Of a stretch of DNA of 64,000 nt, positions 7,583 to 15,853 are shown in pieces. The stretch is from assembly GCF_009184865.1 (NCBI RefSeq), contig NZ_CP045096.1, positions 3,658,001-3,722,000 on the forward strand, given 5' to 3'. Position 1 is the stretch's first letter; each line of letters begins with the position of its first letter. A model generated the notes under the pieces. The model saw only the letters and a program-made list of their open reading frames with translations, was not told the origin of the DNA and searched no databases. Position numbers and translations under genes: made by a program. This DNA comes from Streptomyces phaeolivaceus (GTDB taxonomy: Bacteria > Actinomycetota > Actinomycetes > Streptomycetales > Streptomycetaceae).

Positions 7583-8683
7583 ATGACAGGCACCAGCACA
7601 GGTACCACCACAGGTAGGACCCTTCGCGTCGCCCTCGTCGGCTACGGCCTCGCCGGTTCCGTCTTCCACGCCCCGCTGATCGCCGCGACCGAGGGCCTGG
7701 CCCTCGACACGGTCGTCACCTCGAACCCCGAGCGGCGGGCGCAGGCCCGCGCCGAGTTCCCGGAGGTGCGGTTCGCGGCGACGGCCGACGAGCTGTGGGC
7801 GCGGGCGGACGAACTGGACCTGGTCGTCATCGCCTCCCCGAACAAGACGCATGTGCCCGTGGCCACCGCCGCCCTGGAGGCGGGCCTCGCGGTCGTCGTC
7901 GACAAGCCCGTCGCCGGTACGGCGGCCGAGGCGCGCGCGCTGGCCGCCCTCGCGGACTCCCGCGGCCTGTTCCTCTCCGTGTTCCAGAACCGCCGCTGGG
8001 ACAACGACTTCCTGACCCTCCGGGGACTCCTCGCCGACGGCGAGCTGGGCGAGGTCCGCCGCTTCGAGTCCCGCTTCGAACGCTGGCGCCCCCAACTGAA
8101 GGGCGGCTGGCGCGAGTCCGGCGACCCCGCAGAGATCGGAGGTCTCCTCTACGACCTGGGCAGCCACGTCGTCGACCAGGCCCTCACCCTCTTCGGCCCG
8201 GCCACCCTCGTGTACGCCGAGTCCGACCTGCGCCGCCCCGGCGCCGAGACGGACGACGACACGTTCATCGCCGTGACGCACGCGAACGGCGTCCGCTCCC
8301 ACTTCCACGCCTCCGCCGTCACCCCCCAACTCGGCCCGCGCTTCCGCGTGCTGGGCTCCGAGGCGGGTTACGTCAAGTACGGCCTCGACCCCCAGGAAGC
8401 GGCCCTGCGCGAGGGCGAGCGCCCGACCCCGGGCACCGCCTGGGGCGAGGAGCCCGAGGACCTCTGGGGCCGTGTCGGCGCCGGCGACTCCCCCCTGACC
8501 GGCGGCGGCAGCCCCGTCCCGACCCTCCCGGGCGACTACCCCGCGTACTACACGGCCGTGGCCGCCGCCCTGCACGGCACCGGCGACAACCCGGTCACGG
8601 CGTACGAGGCCGCCGCCGCGCTGGACGTACTGGAAGCGGCGCGGAAGTCGGCGCGCGAGGGCGTGGCGGTGAAGCTGTCATGA
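7583..8683 (+). CDS. Gfo/Idh/MocA-family NAD(P)-dependent oxidoreductase
   Basis: 366 residues with an N-terminal Rossmann fold (VALVGYGLAGSVFHAPLI), the family EKP-like motif as VVDKPVAG, and a C-terminal substrate domain with LYDLGSHVVDQALTLFG. Members oxidise or reduce sugars, inositols and related polyols. A divergent ROK regulator and a translationally coupled UPF0303 gene suggest sugar or polyol metabolism; the substrate is unknown. The ATG at 7583 is preferred over the in-frame GTG at 7574, which overlaps the predicted -10 box. Confidence 0.87.
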   Translation: MTGTSTGTTTGRTLRVALVGYGLAGSVFHAPLIAATEGLALDTVVTSNPERRAQARAEFPEVRFAATADELWARADELDLVVIASPNKTHVPVATAALEAGLAVVVDKPVAGTAAEARALAALADSRGLFLSVFQNRRWDNDFLTLRGLLADGELGEVRRFESRFERWRPQLKGGWRESGDPAEIGGLLYDLGSHVVDQALTLFGPATLVYAESDLRRPGAETDDDTFIAVTHANGVRSHFHASAVTPQLGPRFRVLGSEAGYVKYGLDPQEAALREGERPTPGTAWGEEPEDLWGRVGAGDSPLTGGGSPVPTLPGDYPAYYTAVAAALHGTGDNPVTAYEAAAALDVLEAARKSAREGVAVKLS

Positions 8684-9150
8684 CCGGGACCCCGACCATC
8701 GAGGAACTGGAGGCCCAGGAACTCCGCCTGGTCTTCGACCAGTTCACCCACGACGACGCGTGGGCGCTCGGCTCCCTCCTGGTGGAGCTGGCCCGCGACC
8801 GCCAGGCCCCCGTGGCCATCGACATCCGCCGGGGCAGTCAACAGCTCTTCCACGCCGCCCTCCCCGGCTCGACCCCGGACAACGACGCCTGGATCGACCG
8901 CAAACGCCGGGTCGTGGAACGCTACGGCGCCTCCTCCTACCTGGTCGGCGCCCGCTTCCGGGCCAAGGGCACCACCTTCGAGGACTCGTCCCGCCTGGAC
9001 CCCGACACCTACGCGGCCCACGGCGGTTCGTTCCCGATCACCGTCATGGGCGCCGGAGTCATCGGCACGGTCACGGTCTCGGGCCTGCCCCAACTGGAGG
9101 ACCACGCAATGGTGGTGGAGGCCTTGGAGCGCTTCCAGGGCACCTTGTAA
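8680..9150 (+). CDS. UPF0303 / GlcG-HbpS-like (DUF336) protein
   Basis: 156 residues, start ATG overlapping the oxidoreductase stop by 4 bp (ATGA), so the two are translationally coupled. The sequence matches the heme-degrading/HbpS-like domain family (UPF0303), with the conserved RRGSQQLFHAALPG and GSFPITVMGAGVIGTVTVSGL segments. Despite the family name the role is unsettled; members occur beside sugar or glycolate oxidation genes, where a cofactor or redox role is suspected. Confidence 0.82.
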   Translation: MTGTPTIEELEAQELRLVFDQFTHDDAWALGSLLVELARDRQAPVAIDIRRGSQQLFHAALPGSTPDNDAWIDRKRRVVERYGASSYLVGARFRAKGTTFEDSSRLDPDTYAAHGGSFPITVMGAGVIGTVTVSGLPQLEDHAMVVEALERFQGTL

Positions 9151-9170
9151 CCACCGGGTGCCCCCTGTGC

Positions 9171-9270
9171 TTTTAGGGGCGCGGGGCTGTGACACATGCG
9201 GCTCCGCCGCGTGGGCGCGACAAGCCACGACGAACCCGCAGCCGCCAACGAACCGCGGTTCCCCGCCCCC
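9171..9270. repeat. Diverged interspersed repeat copies at a convergent 3' junction
   Basis: Between the convergent UPF0303 and FAH genes lies TTTTAGGGGCGCGGGGCTGTG, a short hairpin (GCGGCTCCGCCGC) and the tail CAAGCCACGACGAACCCGC. This is a diverged and partly duplicated version of the repeat at 946-1022. It probably works as a terminator. Confidence 0.65.
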
Positions 9271-9297
9271 TTAGGCACCCGGCACCAAGCGGAGCGC

Positions 9298-10155
9298 CTA
9301 CGCGTCCTTGAACTCCTGCCGCTGCCGCCCAAGCCCGTCGATCTCCAGCTCCACCACATCCCCCGCCCGAAGGAACGGCTTCGGCTCAGGCTCCCCCAAC
9401 GCCACCCCCGCGGGCGTCCCCGTATTGATCACATCCCCGGGGTACAGCGTCATGAACTGACTGACGTACCGCACGACTTCACTCACCCCGAAGATCTGCT
9501 CCCCGGTGGTCCCGTCCTGCTTCGACTCCCCGTTCACCCAGAGCCGCAGCCCGAGTTTCTGCGGATCGGGGATCTCGTCCGCGGTCACCAGCCACGGCCC
9601 GAGCGGGTTGAACGTCTCGCAGTTCTTCCCCTTGTCCCAGGTCCCGCCGCGCTCCAACTGGAACTCGCGCTCGGACACGTCGTGGGACACCGCGTACCCG
9701 GCGACATGCTCCAGCGCCGCCTCGCGCGACTCGACGTACCGGGCCGTACGCCCGATCACGACCGCGAGTTCGACCTCCCAGTCGGTCTTGGTCGACCCAC
9801 GCGGCACCAGGACCGTGTCATGGGGCCCGACCACCGTGTCCGCCGCCTTGAAGAAGATCACCGGCTCGGACGGCGGCTCGGCCCCGGTCTCGCGCGCGTG
9901 GTCGTGGTAGTTGAGCCCGATGCAGACGATCTTGCCGATCCGGGCGAGCGGCGGCCCGGTCCGCAGCCCCGCCGGGTCCAGGACGGGCAGCTCACCGCTC
10001 TCGGCGGCCTCCCGCACCCGCCCGAGCGCCGCCTCGTCCGAGAGCAGCGCGCCGTCGATGTCCGGCACGATCCCCGACAGGTCCCGCAGGACCCCGTCGG
10101 CGTCGAGCAGCGCGGGCCGCTCCGCACCCGCCGCACCGACTCGCAGCAGCTTCAT
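9298..10155 (-). CDS. Fumarylacetoacetate hydrolase-family protein
   Basis: 285 residues: a short N-terminal domain and an FAH catalytic domain from ~residue 70. Metal and active-site segments are visible: GLNYHDHARE, EPVIFFK, DWEVELAVVIG, GYAVSHDVSERE, and the C-terminal INTGTPAGVALG. The length and KTDWEVELAVVIG motif match bacterial FAH-family hydrolases, variously described as 2-hydroxyhepta-diene-dioate isomerases, acylpyruvases or dehydro-deoxy-rhamnonate hydrolases. I cannot choose among these. The ATG at 10155 gives better spacing to GGGAG than the ATG at 10164. A sugar-acid role would suit the upstream oxidoreductase. Confidence 0.85.
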   Translation of the reverse strand: MKLLRVGAAGAERPALLDADGVLRDLSGIVPDIDGALLSDEAALGRVREAAESGELPVLDPAGLRTGPPLARIGKIVCIGLNYHDHARETGAEPPSEPVIFFKAADTVVGPHDTVLVPRGSTKTDWEVELAVVIGRTARYVESREAALEHVAGYAVSHDVSEREFQLERGGTWDKGKNCETFNPLGPWLVTADEIPDPQKLGLRLWVNGESKQDGTTGEQIFGVSEVVRYVSQFMTLYPGDVINTGTPAGVALGEPEPKPFLRAGDVVELEIDGLGRQRQEFKDA

Positions 10156-10274
10156 GGTCGCCATCTCCCTCGATCGTCCGCCGCCCGACCGATGGGTGCG
10201 GCCATCGGAGGACTGGTCGATCGTCCGTGGTCACGGTCCACTCCGCAAGACCCGGTTCACGGACTGGACCGCTC

Positions 10275-11054
10275 TTACGGGGTGGCGGGCGCCGCCGACG
10301 TACCGGGCGCGGTCCCGGCCGACGGCAGCGGATAGAGCGCCGCCCGCTCCACCGCGCTCCACGTCGTACTGGTCACCACGTACAGCGCGGCGGCCAGCGG
10401 CACCACGGCCACACTGACCAGCGTGAAGAAGGACATGAACGGCATGAACTTGCTGACGGCGCCCATGCTCGCCGCCATCCCGGGCAGCTGCTCGTCCGTC
10501 ACGGTCGGCATCCCGGCCGTACCCGCCGCCATCATCCGCTTCGTACGCCGGAAGTTGAAGGCCGCGACGCACGCGACGATCACGAACAGCCCCACGTAGA
10601 CGAGCCCCTGCGGCCCGAGGACCCCGCCGTCGCCGAGCGCGTCGTGCCAGCGGTCGCCGAGCGGGGCGGCGAAGAGCTTGTGGGTGAGCAGGGCGTTGGA
10701 CTCGCCGCCGATCGTCGTGTTGGAGAACAGGTGGTAGAGGAGGAAGAAGGCCGGCAGCTGGCAGAGGCTGGGCAGGCAGCCGGAGAGCGGCGACACCTTC
10801 TCCTTGGCGTGCAGCTCCAGCATGGCCTTCTGGAGCTTCTCCGGGTTCTTCGCGTGCTTCCTCCGCAGCTCCGCGATCTGCGGCTGCAGGGCGATCCGCG
10901 CCCGCTGCCCGCGCGCCGCCGCGCGGGACAGGGGGTGCACGAGGAGTCGTACGAGCGCCGTGAACAGCACGATCGCGACGGCGGTCGCGGAGGCGTGGAA
11001 CAGCGGCTGGAGCAGATCGGCGAGGTGCGCGACAAGGTCGGCGAAAACGGACAT
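10275..11054 (-). CDS. yidC: YidC/Oxa1-family membrane protein insertase
   Basis: 259 residues with the 60KD_IMP fold: an N-terminal helix, a cytoplasmic coiled region (LQPQIAELRRKHAKNPEKL), the hallmark PLSGCLPSLCQLPAFFLLYHLF, and later membrane helices including GLVYVGLFVIVACVAAFNF and SFFTLVSVAVVPLAAALYVV. It inserts proteins into the cytoplasmic membrane. It is not in the rnpA-jag cluster where the housekeeping copy lies, so it is likely the second Streptomyces paralog. GGAGGG lies nine bases before the ATG. A DUF6412-type gene lies upstream on the same strand. Confidence 0.87.
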   Translation of the reverse strand: MSVFADLVAHLADLLQPLFHASATAVAIVLFTALVRLLVHPLSRAAARGQRARIALQPQIAELRRKHAKNPEKLQKAMLELHAKEKVSPLSGCLPSLCQLPAFFLLYHLFSNTTIGGESNALLTHKLFAAPLGDRWHDALGDGGVLGPQGLVYVGLFVIVACVAAFNFRRTKRMMAAGTAGMPTVTDEQLPGMAASMGAVSKFMPFMSFFTLVSVAVVPLAAALYVVTSTTWSAVERAALYPLPSAGTAPGTSAAPATP

Positions 11055-11107
11055 GGGTGTGAGCCCTCCAGGGGTCTCGTCGTGCCAGGGAAGTGTCCGA
11101 CCGGGAC

Positions 11108-11170
11108 GTCATCCGTCATCCGTCATCCGTCGTCCGTCGTCCGTCGTCCGTCGTCTGTCGTCTGTCGTCC
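11108..11170. repeat. 7-bp tandem repeat, nine copies
   Basis: Three copies of GTCATCC, three of GTCGTCC, two of GTCGTCT and one of GTCGTCC follow without interruption, immediately upstream of the yidC ribosome site region and downstream of the DUF6412-type gene. The graded base changes suggest expansion by slippage. Confidence 0.9.
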
Positions 11171-11277
11171 GGTGACGTGTGCCGGTGGACCGGGGCATGG
11201 CGAGACGGCCCGCGAAAGGGCACGCGCGGTCAGCTGGGAAGCGGCTGGAAGGCGGCTGGGAGCAGCTGGGGCGTGCC

Positions 11278-11589
11278 CTACGCGATGGCCGTCAGGAGGG
11301 CACGTCCGGGCGCCCGGGGGCGCGTACGCCCGCGTGCGTCGGGATCGCGTTGGGGCAGGAACGCCGTACGGCGCTCACGGTCCCGTATGGCCGTCCGTAC
11401 GCGCGTCCGGGGTACGACGGGCGCGCAGCGCGAGGCGATCAGCGCGCAGGCGGCGAAGGCGGAGCCGGCCGCGGCGGTGGCGGCGAAGGCGACGGCCGCG
11501 GAGAGCGTGCCGGTGTCGAGGACGGCGACCTCGAAGAGGAGCAGCAGAAGCAGCGCGGCGGGACGCCGACCGAACCAGTTCCGGATCAC
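11278..11589 (-). CDS. Small membrane protein, DUF6412-like
   Basis: 103 residues starting at GTG 11589, with AGGAGG six bases upstream. After IRNWFGRRP come two hydrophobic stretches (AALLLLLLFEVAVL and AAVAFAATAAAGSAFAACALIA) and an Arg-rich cytoplasmic tail. Proteins of this size and layout lie next to the second yidC in Streptomyces and are annotated DUF6412. Association with membrane insertion is suggested only by position. Confidence 0.65.
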   Translation of the reverse strand: MIRNWFGRRPAALLLLLLFEVAVLDTGTLSAAVAFAATAAAGSAFAACALIASRCAPVVPRTRVRTAIRDRERRTAFLPQRDPDARGRTRPRAPGRALLTAIA

Positions 11590-11662
11590 GACGCTCCTCC
11601 TCTCGGCACTCCCCGCGCCGCGTCCGGCGGCGCACTCGCACACATGCTCTCATCCGATGCTC

Positions 11663-12334
11663 TCATCCGAGCCGTACCGAGCGCAGCTTCCCCCAGACCA
11701 CGAGCCGGTACGTGGAGGTGTACGCGGGTGTGCAGGTGGTGAGCGTGAGGTAGTGGCCGCGCTCGCGGTACCCGTACGCCGGCCGCACGTCACTGCGCGG
11801 CACGGGCCGCAGGACCCCGCCGTCACCGGGCACGGTCTGCGGCAGCGTCCGATCGACGACATACGTGTGCACGGCGTCCCGGGTCTCGACGCGGACCTCG
11901 TCGCCGGGCGCGAGCCGGTCGAGCCGGCGGAAGGGCTCGCCGTGGGTGTCGCGGTGCCCGGCGAGCGCGAAGTTCCCGGCCCGCCCCGGCTGCGCGGTCC
12001 CCGGGTAGTGCCCGACGTACCCCTTGTCGAGGACGTCCGCCCGGCCGACGCCCTCGGCGACGGGGACACGGAGGTCGAGGCGGGGGACGACGAGGACGGC
12101 GTAGGGCTGGGCGGGCCGGGGCGAGGGGGCGGCGGCGAGGGGAATCGGCCCCGGATCCGTCCCGTTCCCGGCCGCCCACTCCCGCTCCAGCGCGGCCACC
12201 TCACGGGCCGCGCCCTCCTGGGCCTGCCGGTTGGTCCACCACAGCTGATGGGCGACGAAGAGGAGGAGGACGAGCCCGAGGGTGACGGCGCACTCGGCGG
12301 CGACGCGGAGCGCACGGACGTGGGCGACTTTCAT
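11663..12334 (-). CDS. Class E sortase
   Basis: 223 residues: signal-anchor helix (TLGLVLLLFVAHQLWW), a linker, then the sortase barrel with His in FALAGHRDTHG, Cys in LTLTTCTPAY and Arg in STYRLVVWG. TLTTC is characteristic of class E enzymes of high-GC Gram-positives, which recognise LAxTG sorting signals and anchor chaplins and other proteins to peptidoglycan. The LAASG-bearing protein at 5196-6116 is a nearby candidate substrate. The ATG at 12334 follows GGGGAG directly. Confidence 0.87.
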   Translation of the reverse strand: MKVAHVRALRVAAECAVTLGLVLLLFVAHQLWWTNRQAQEGAAREVAALEREWAAGNGTDPGPIPLAAAPSPRPAQPYAVLVVPRLDLRVPVAEGVGRADVLDKGYVGHYPGTAQPGRAGNFALAGHRDTHGEPFRRLDRLAPGDEVRVETRDAVHTYVVDRTLPQTVPGDGGVLRPVPRSDVRPAYGYRERGHYLTLTTCTPAYTSTYRLVVWGKLRSVRLG

Positions 12335-12367
12335 CTCCCCTTCTCATAACCCTTGAAAGAAATAGCA

Positions 12368-12379
12368 GAAAGCGCTGTC
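12368..12379. promoter_or_regulatory. Possible LacI-type operator GAAAGCGCTGTC
   Basis: An imperfect palindrome centred on AGCGCT in the divergent region between the class E sortase and the galactanase-like gene. Its centre resembles operators of LacI-family sugar regulators. The position 130 bp before the glycosidase start suits regulation of that gene. This is pattern similarity only. Confidence 0.3.
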
Positions 12380-12505
12380 ACACCTCTCGACAACCTCACC
12401 ACTCACCCCTGACTCTTCCGATGTCCCACTGAGCAGCTCGGAAGGTGGCCGGTCCCCCAACCCCACCTTTCCCTCCTCTCGGCACCCGCATCCCCCGGAG
12501 CTGAC

Positions 12506-14059
12506 ATGACCGCATCCCCCTTCCCCAAGGACGACCAGGCGAGACCGGCCGCGGAATCCCCGGCCCCGGACCGGCCCCCGACGGCCTTCGGCCGCAGAGC
12601 CCTGCTGGCGGCGGCCGGCGGCGCGGTCGTCGGCACCGCCCTCGGCACGGGCACGGCGAGCGCGGACGCGACCATCGCCGTCAACCCGGCCACCAAGTAC
12701 GGCACCTGGGAGGGCTGGGGCACCTCCCTCGCCTGGTGGGCCAACGTCTTCGGCGCCCGGGACGACTTCGCCGACCTGTGGTTCACCACGAAGACGACGA
12801 CGTACAACGGCACGGCCCTGCCCGGCCTGGGCATGAACATCGCCCGCTACAACCTCGGCGCGTGCAGCTGGAACGCGATCAACGGCGAGTCGATGGTCGC
12901 CTCCGCCAACATCCCCGCGTACAAGCAGATCGAGGGCTTCTGGCAGGACTACACCAACGAGAGCCCGACCTCCTCGGCCTGGGACTGGACGGCCGACGCC
13001 AACCAGCGCGCGGCCCTGACGAAGGCGGTGGCGCGCGGGGCCACGACGGAACTCTTCGCGAACTCCCCGATGTGGTGGATGTGTTCGAACCACAACCCCT
13101 CGGGTGCCTCCGGCGGCGGCAACAACCTCCAGACCTGGAACTACCGCCAGCACGCCTCCCACCTGGCGGCGACGGCCCTCTACGCCAAGAACAACTGGGG
13201 CGTGAACTTCGCGACGGTCGACCCCTTCAACGAGCCGGCGGCCTCCTGGTGGACCGCGACCGGCACCCAGGAGGGCTGCCACATGGACCCGGCGGTCCAG
13301 GCGGCAGTACTCCCGTACATGCGCAGCGAGTTGGACACCCGCGGCCTGACGTCGGTCCGTATCGCGGCCTCCGACGAGACGAACTACGACACGGCCCGCT
13401 CCACCTGGGCCTCCTTCGGCTCCTCGACGAAAGCCCTGGTCAGCCAGGTGAACGTACATGGCTACCAGGGTGCGGGAGGCCGCCGCGACCTCCTCTACAC
13501 GGACGTGGTGACGACGTCCGGCAAGAAGCTCTGGAACTCGGAGACGGGCGACAGCGACGGCACGGGCTGGACCCTCGCCCGGAACCTCTGCTACGACTTC
13601 CGCTGGCTCCACCCCACGGCCTGGGTCTACTGGCAGGTGATGGACCCGACGGCGGGCTGGGCGATGATCGCGTACGACGCGAACACCCTCCAACCCACCA
13701 CGATCCAGACCAAATACTACGTAATGGCCCAATTCAGCCGCCATATCCGCCCGGGAATGACGATCCTGGACGCGGGCTCCAGCTACACGGCGGCGGCGTA
13801 CGACGCGACGGCGAAGCGCCTGGTGATCGTGGCGATCAACACCGCGACCTCCGCCCAGACCTTCACCTTCAACCTCTCCGGCTTCACGACGGTGACGGGC
13901 GGCACGAACGGCCTGGTCCCCCGCTGGAACACCCACACCTCGGGCGGCAGCGACCGCTACCGCGCGTACTCGGACACCTACCTGAGCGGGAAGTCGGTGG
14001 CGGTGCCGTTCGCGGCGGGCGCGGTGCAGACGCTGCAGATCGACGGGGTGACGATCTAG
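12506..14059 (+). CDS. Secreted GH30-type endo-beta-1,6-galactanase-like enzyme
   Basis: 517 residues with a twin-arginine-like signal (FGRRALLAAAGGAVVG, cleavage near ASADA). A (beta/alpha)8 glycosidase domain carries the acid/base Glu in TVDPFNEPAASWW and the nucleophile Glu in LWNSETGDSDG, followed by a C-terminal beta-sandwich. KYGTWEGWGTSLAWW at the mature N-terminus is typical of GH30 galactanase-like enzymes acting on arabinogalactan side chains. It is exported and probably scavenges plant polysaccharide. A possible LacI-type operator lies upstream, but no transporter is adjacent. Confidence 0.83.
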   Translation: MTASPFPKDDQARPAAESPAPDRPPTAFGRRALLAAAGGAVVGTALGTGTASADATIAVNPATKYGTWEGWGTSLAWWANVFGARDDFADLWFTTKTTTYNGTALPGLGMNIARYNLGACSWNAINGESMVASANIPAYKQIEGFWQDYTNESPTSSAWDWTADANQRAALTKAVARGATTELFANSPMWWMCSNHNPSGASGGGNNLQTWNYRQHASHLAATALYAKNNWGVNFATVDPFNEPAASWWTATGTQEGCHMDPAVQAAVLPYMRSELDTRGLTSVRIAASDETNYDTARSTWASFGSSTKALVSQVNVHGYQGAGGRRDLLYTDVVTTSGKKLWNSETGDSDGTGWTLARNLCYDFRWLHPTAWVYWQVMDPTAGWAMIAYDANTLQPTTIQTKYYVMAQFSRHIRPGMTILDAGSSYTAAAYDATAKRLVIVAINTATSAQTFTFNLSGFTTVTGGTNGLVPRWNTHTSGGSDRYRAYSDTYLSGKSVAVPFAAGAVQTLQIDGVTI

Positions 14060-14099
14060 GGACCGGTGCGCGGGCCCCGTAGGGAAAGGGCCCGAAGGC

Positions 14100-14177
14100 G
14101 GAGGTGGGAGGGAGGTGGGAGGGAGATGGGAGGGAGGCTGGAGCGAACGCGCCCCTGACCTGCCCCCTCCCACCTCC
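14100..14177. terminator. G-rich hairpin / quadruplex-prone 3' region
   Basis: Downstream of the galactanase-like gene, GGAGGTGGGAGGG occurs twice overlapping (14100-14112 and 14111-14123) and is perfectly complementary to CCCTCCCACCTCC at 14165-14177, so two alternative stems exist. Six GGG runs between 14104 and about 14135 also fit a G-quadruplex motif. It probably terminates transcription before the next gene. Confidence 0.55.
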
Positions 14178-14232
14178 ACCCACATCTCACCTCCATCCCC
14201 TTCGCTCCCCCATCGGCAGTACGGTGTCGTCC

Positions 14233-15243
14233 ATGCGCCCCGACACGCCTGCCGAGAACGTCGACCACACCGCCGAAGCGGCACGCCTGGAGCGGACCGC
14301 CGACCTCTACCCGGAGGACGCCGAACACCTGCTGCTGCAGGCCGCGGCCCACCGGGAACTGGCCGGCGACCGCCCGACCGCGACAACCCTCTACGACCGC
14401 CTCCTGTCGTCCTCCACCCCGCTGGACAACCCCCACCTCGTACGAGCCCTCAAAGCCTCCAACCTCTGGGAGTACGGCCACGAGGCGGAGGCCCGCGCGA
14501 TCATCGACGGAGTCCGCGCGGCGGCCCCGCGGGACCCGGCCCCCTGGGTGATCGTCGCGGAGTCCCTGGAGTCGCACGACGAACTCGAAGCCGCCCAGGA
14601 CACCTTCACGGCAGCCGTGACCCTCCTCCTGACGGACGTGGCGGAGCCCCCGTACGCGACGCGTGCGCTGCTGTTCGGCCGCCACCGCGTCCGCCGCATG
14701 CTGGGCGCCCCCCACGACAACTGGGACGCCGTCGCGGACACCCAGCACTCGTCCTCCGTTTCCCTGGACGAACTGCACGACCCCAAGCGCGTCTGGTCCC
14801 TGGGCTCGGACAACCCGGCGGAACTCCAGGCCGAAATCTCCCGCCTACGAGCGGAGTTGGGCGCGTACCGCGAGGCTCTCTCCCGCCCGTTCCCGGTAGC
14901 GGTCCTCCACTGGCCGGCGAACGAGCTGTCGGAGCTCGTGTCGGCGTACCCAGGCCTGACGCCGGAATACCCGTCCCACGAGACCCACTTGTCGACAATA
15001 GAGGCCTCCCTGAGGGAACTATCCTCCTCAGGCACCCCCAACCTGGGCATCGTCACGGGCACGGTCCCGTCCTACGAGGCCTTCGCCGCCTCGGAGGGCG
15101 CCTCCCCGGACGACGCGACGCTGCTACCGCAGTACGCGACGACACTGGCGGCGCGGGGGTTGGCCGTCTCCTGGCCCCCACAGCGGGGCAGCGCATGCTG
15201 GTGCGGCTCGGGGGAAACGTACGAGACCTGCCACGGGGCGTAG
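14233..15243 (+). CDS. TPR-like protein with C-terminal SEC-C zinc motif
   Basis: 336 residues. The first ~150 are helical and TPR-like (ERTADLYPEDAEHLLLQAAAHRELAGD; LKASNLWEYGHEAEARAII). The C-terminus ends in CWCGSGETYETCHGA, a SEC-C zinc-binding motif as found at the end of SecA. Its role is unknown; SEC-C domains bind zinc and often proteins or nucleic acid. ATG 14233 has no ribosome site, but TACGGT seven bases upstream could be a -10 for a leaderless transcript. Confidence 0.75.
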   Translation: MRPDTPAENVDHTAEAARLERTADLYPEDAEHLLLQAAAHRELAGDRPTATTLYDRLLSSSTPLDNPHLVRALKASNLWEYGHEAEARAIIDGVRAAAPRDPAPWVIVAESLESHDELEAAQDTFTAAVTLLLTDVAEPPYATRALLFGRHRVRRMLGAPHDNWDAVADTQHSSSVSLDELHDPKRVWSLGSDNPAELQAEISRLRAELGAYREALSRPFPVAVLHWPANELSELVSAYPGLTPEYPSHETHLSTIEASLRELSSSGTPNLGIVTGTVPSYEAFAASEGASPDDATLLPQYATTLAARGLAVSWPPQRGSACWCGSGETYETCHGA

Positions 15244-15853
15244 CCCTCACCACCCCTCACCCACCACTCACCGCAAGCCGCTAAGCGATCCCGGCGTGCT
15301 TGCGAGACGAGAACGCGCCCCGAACCCCGCCCCACAACCCAACCGACCTCCATCCTGAACTCGGCCGGGCCACCTACCCCTCCGGGCCGCTCGCTCTCTT
15401 CACCCCCGCGCTGGAGCGGCCCGGGTCACGGGTGGCCCGCAGGGCCATCGCCGCAGGCGACGCGCAGCGCCCTGAGGCGGGCGGCGGAGGCGCGACACTG
15501 CCAGAATCGAGTGGTCCTACGGCAACCCGGTAACGCCGGTACCCATCAACAGAGCAGTCCCCGAGACCCGGTGCAGCCGACCTCGGCTCTGTGATCGAAT
15601 CGAACCGCGGCCGTGGTCCAACGGCTCGATCGAGCCATGATCGTGAGGGCCAGCTGCCTTGAGCACGAAGACATCGTTGTCTCCCGCCGTCCCCGCACGC
15701 ATGATCAGGCAAGTCAGCGAGGACACGGCCGCCGAGCTGGCAGTCCGTCTCTCGATGGGTGTGCCGCTTACTTCGCAATGAAGTTCTTCGATGGAATGTC
15801 GGTGGGCTCTGTTACACATGGGCATAGCCGTCTGGGCGATCGAAGGAGCGTGC
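15244..15853. other. Gene-poor left edge of the accessory island
   Basis: 610 bases between the SEC-C gene and the island's first gene. Base composition falls towards the right end. There is a short palindrome GGCTCGATCGAGCC near 15633 and small ORFs, none with a ribosome site or recognisable product. No tRNA, integrase or clear attachment site is seen. Confidence 0.5.

Noticed and set aside
12344..14386. 680-residue open frame on the minus strand across the galactanase-like gene
   Set aside because: Antisense shadow of a well-supported GH30 gene; Arg/Val/Gly-rich translation without domains, typical of high-GC DNA. The same applies to the long frames at 33055-35112, 5838-7586, 2409-3599, 10227-11753 and 31391-32911.
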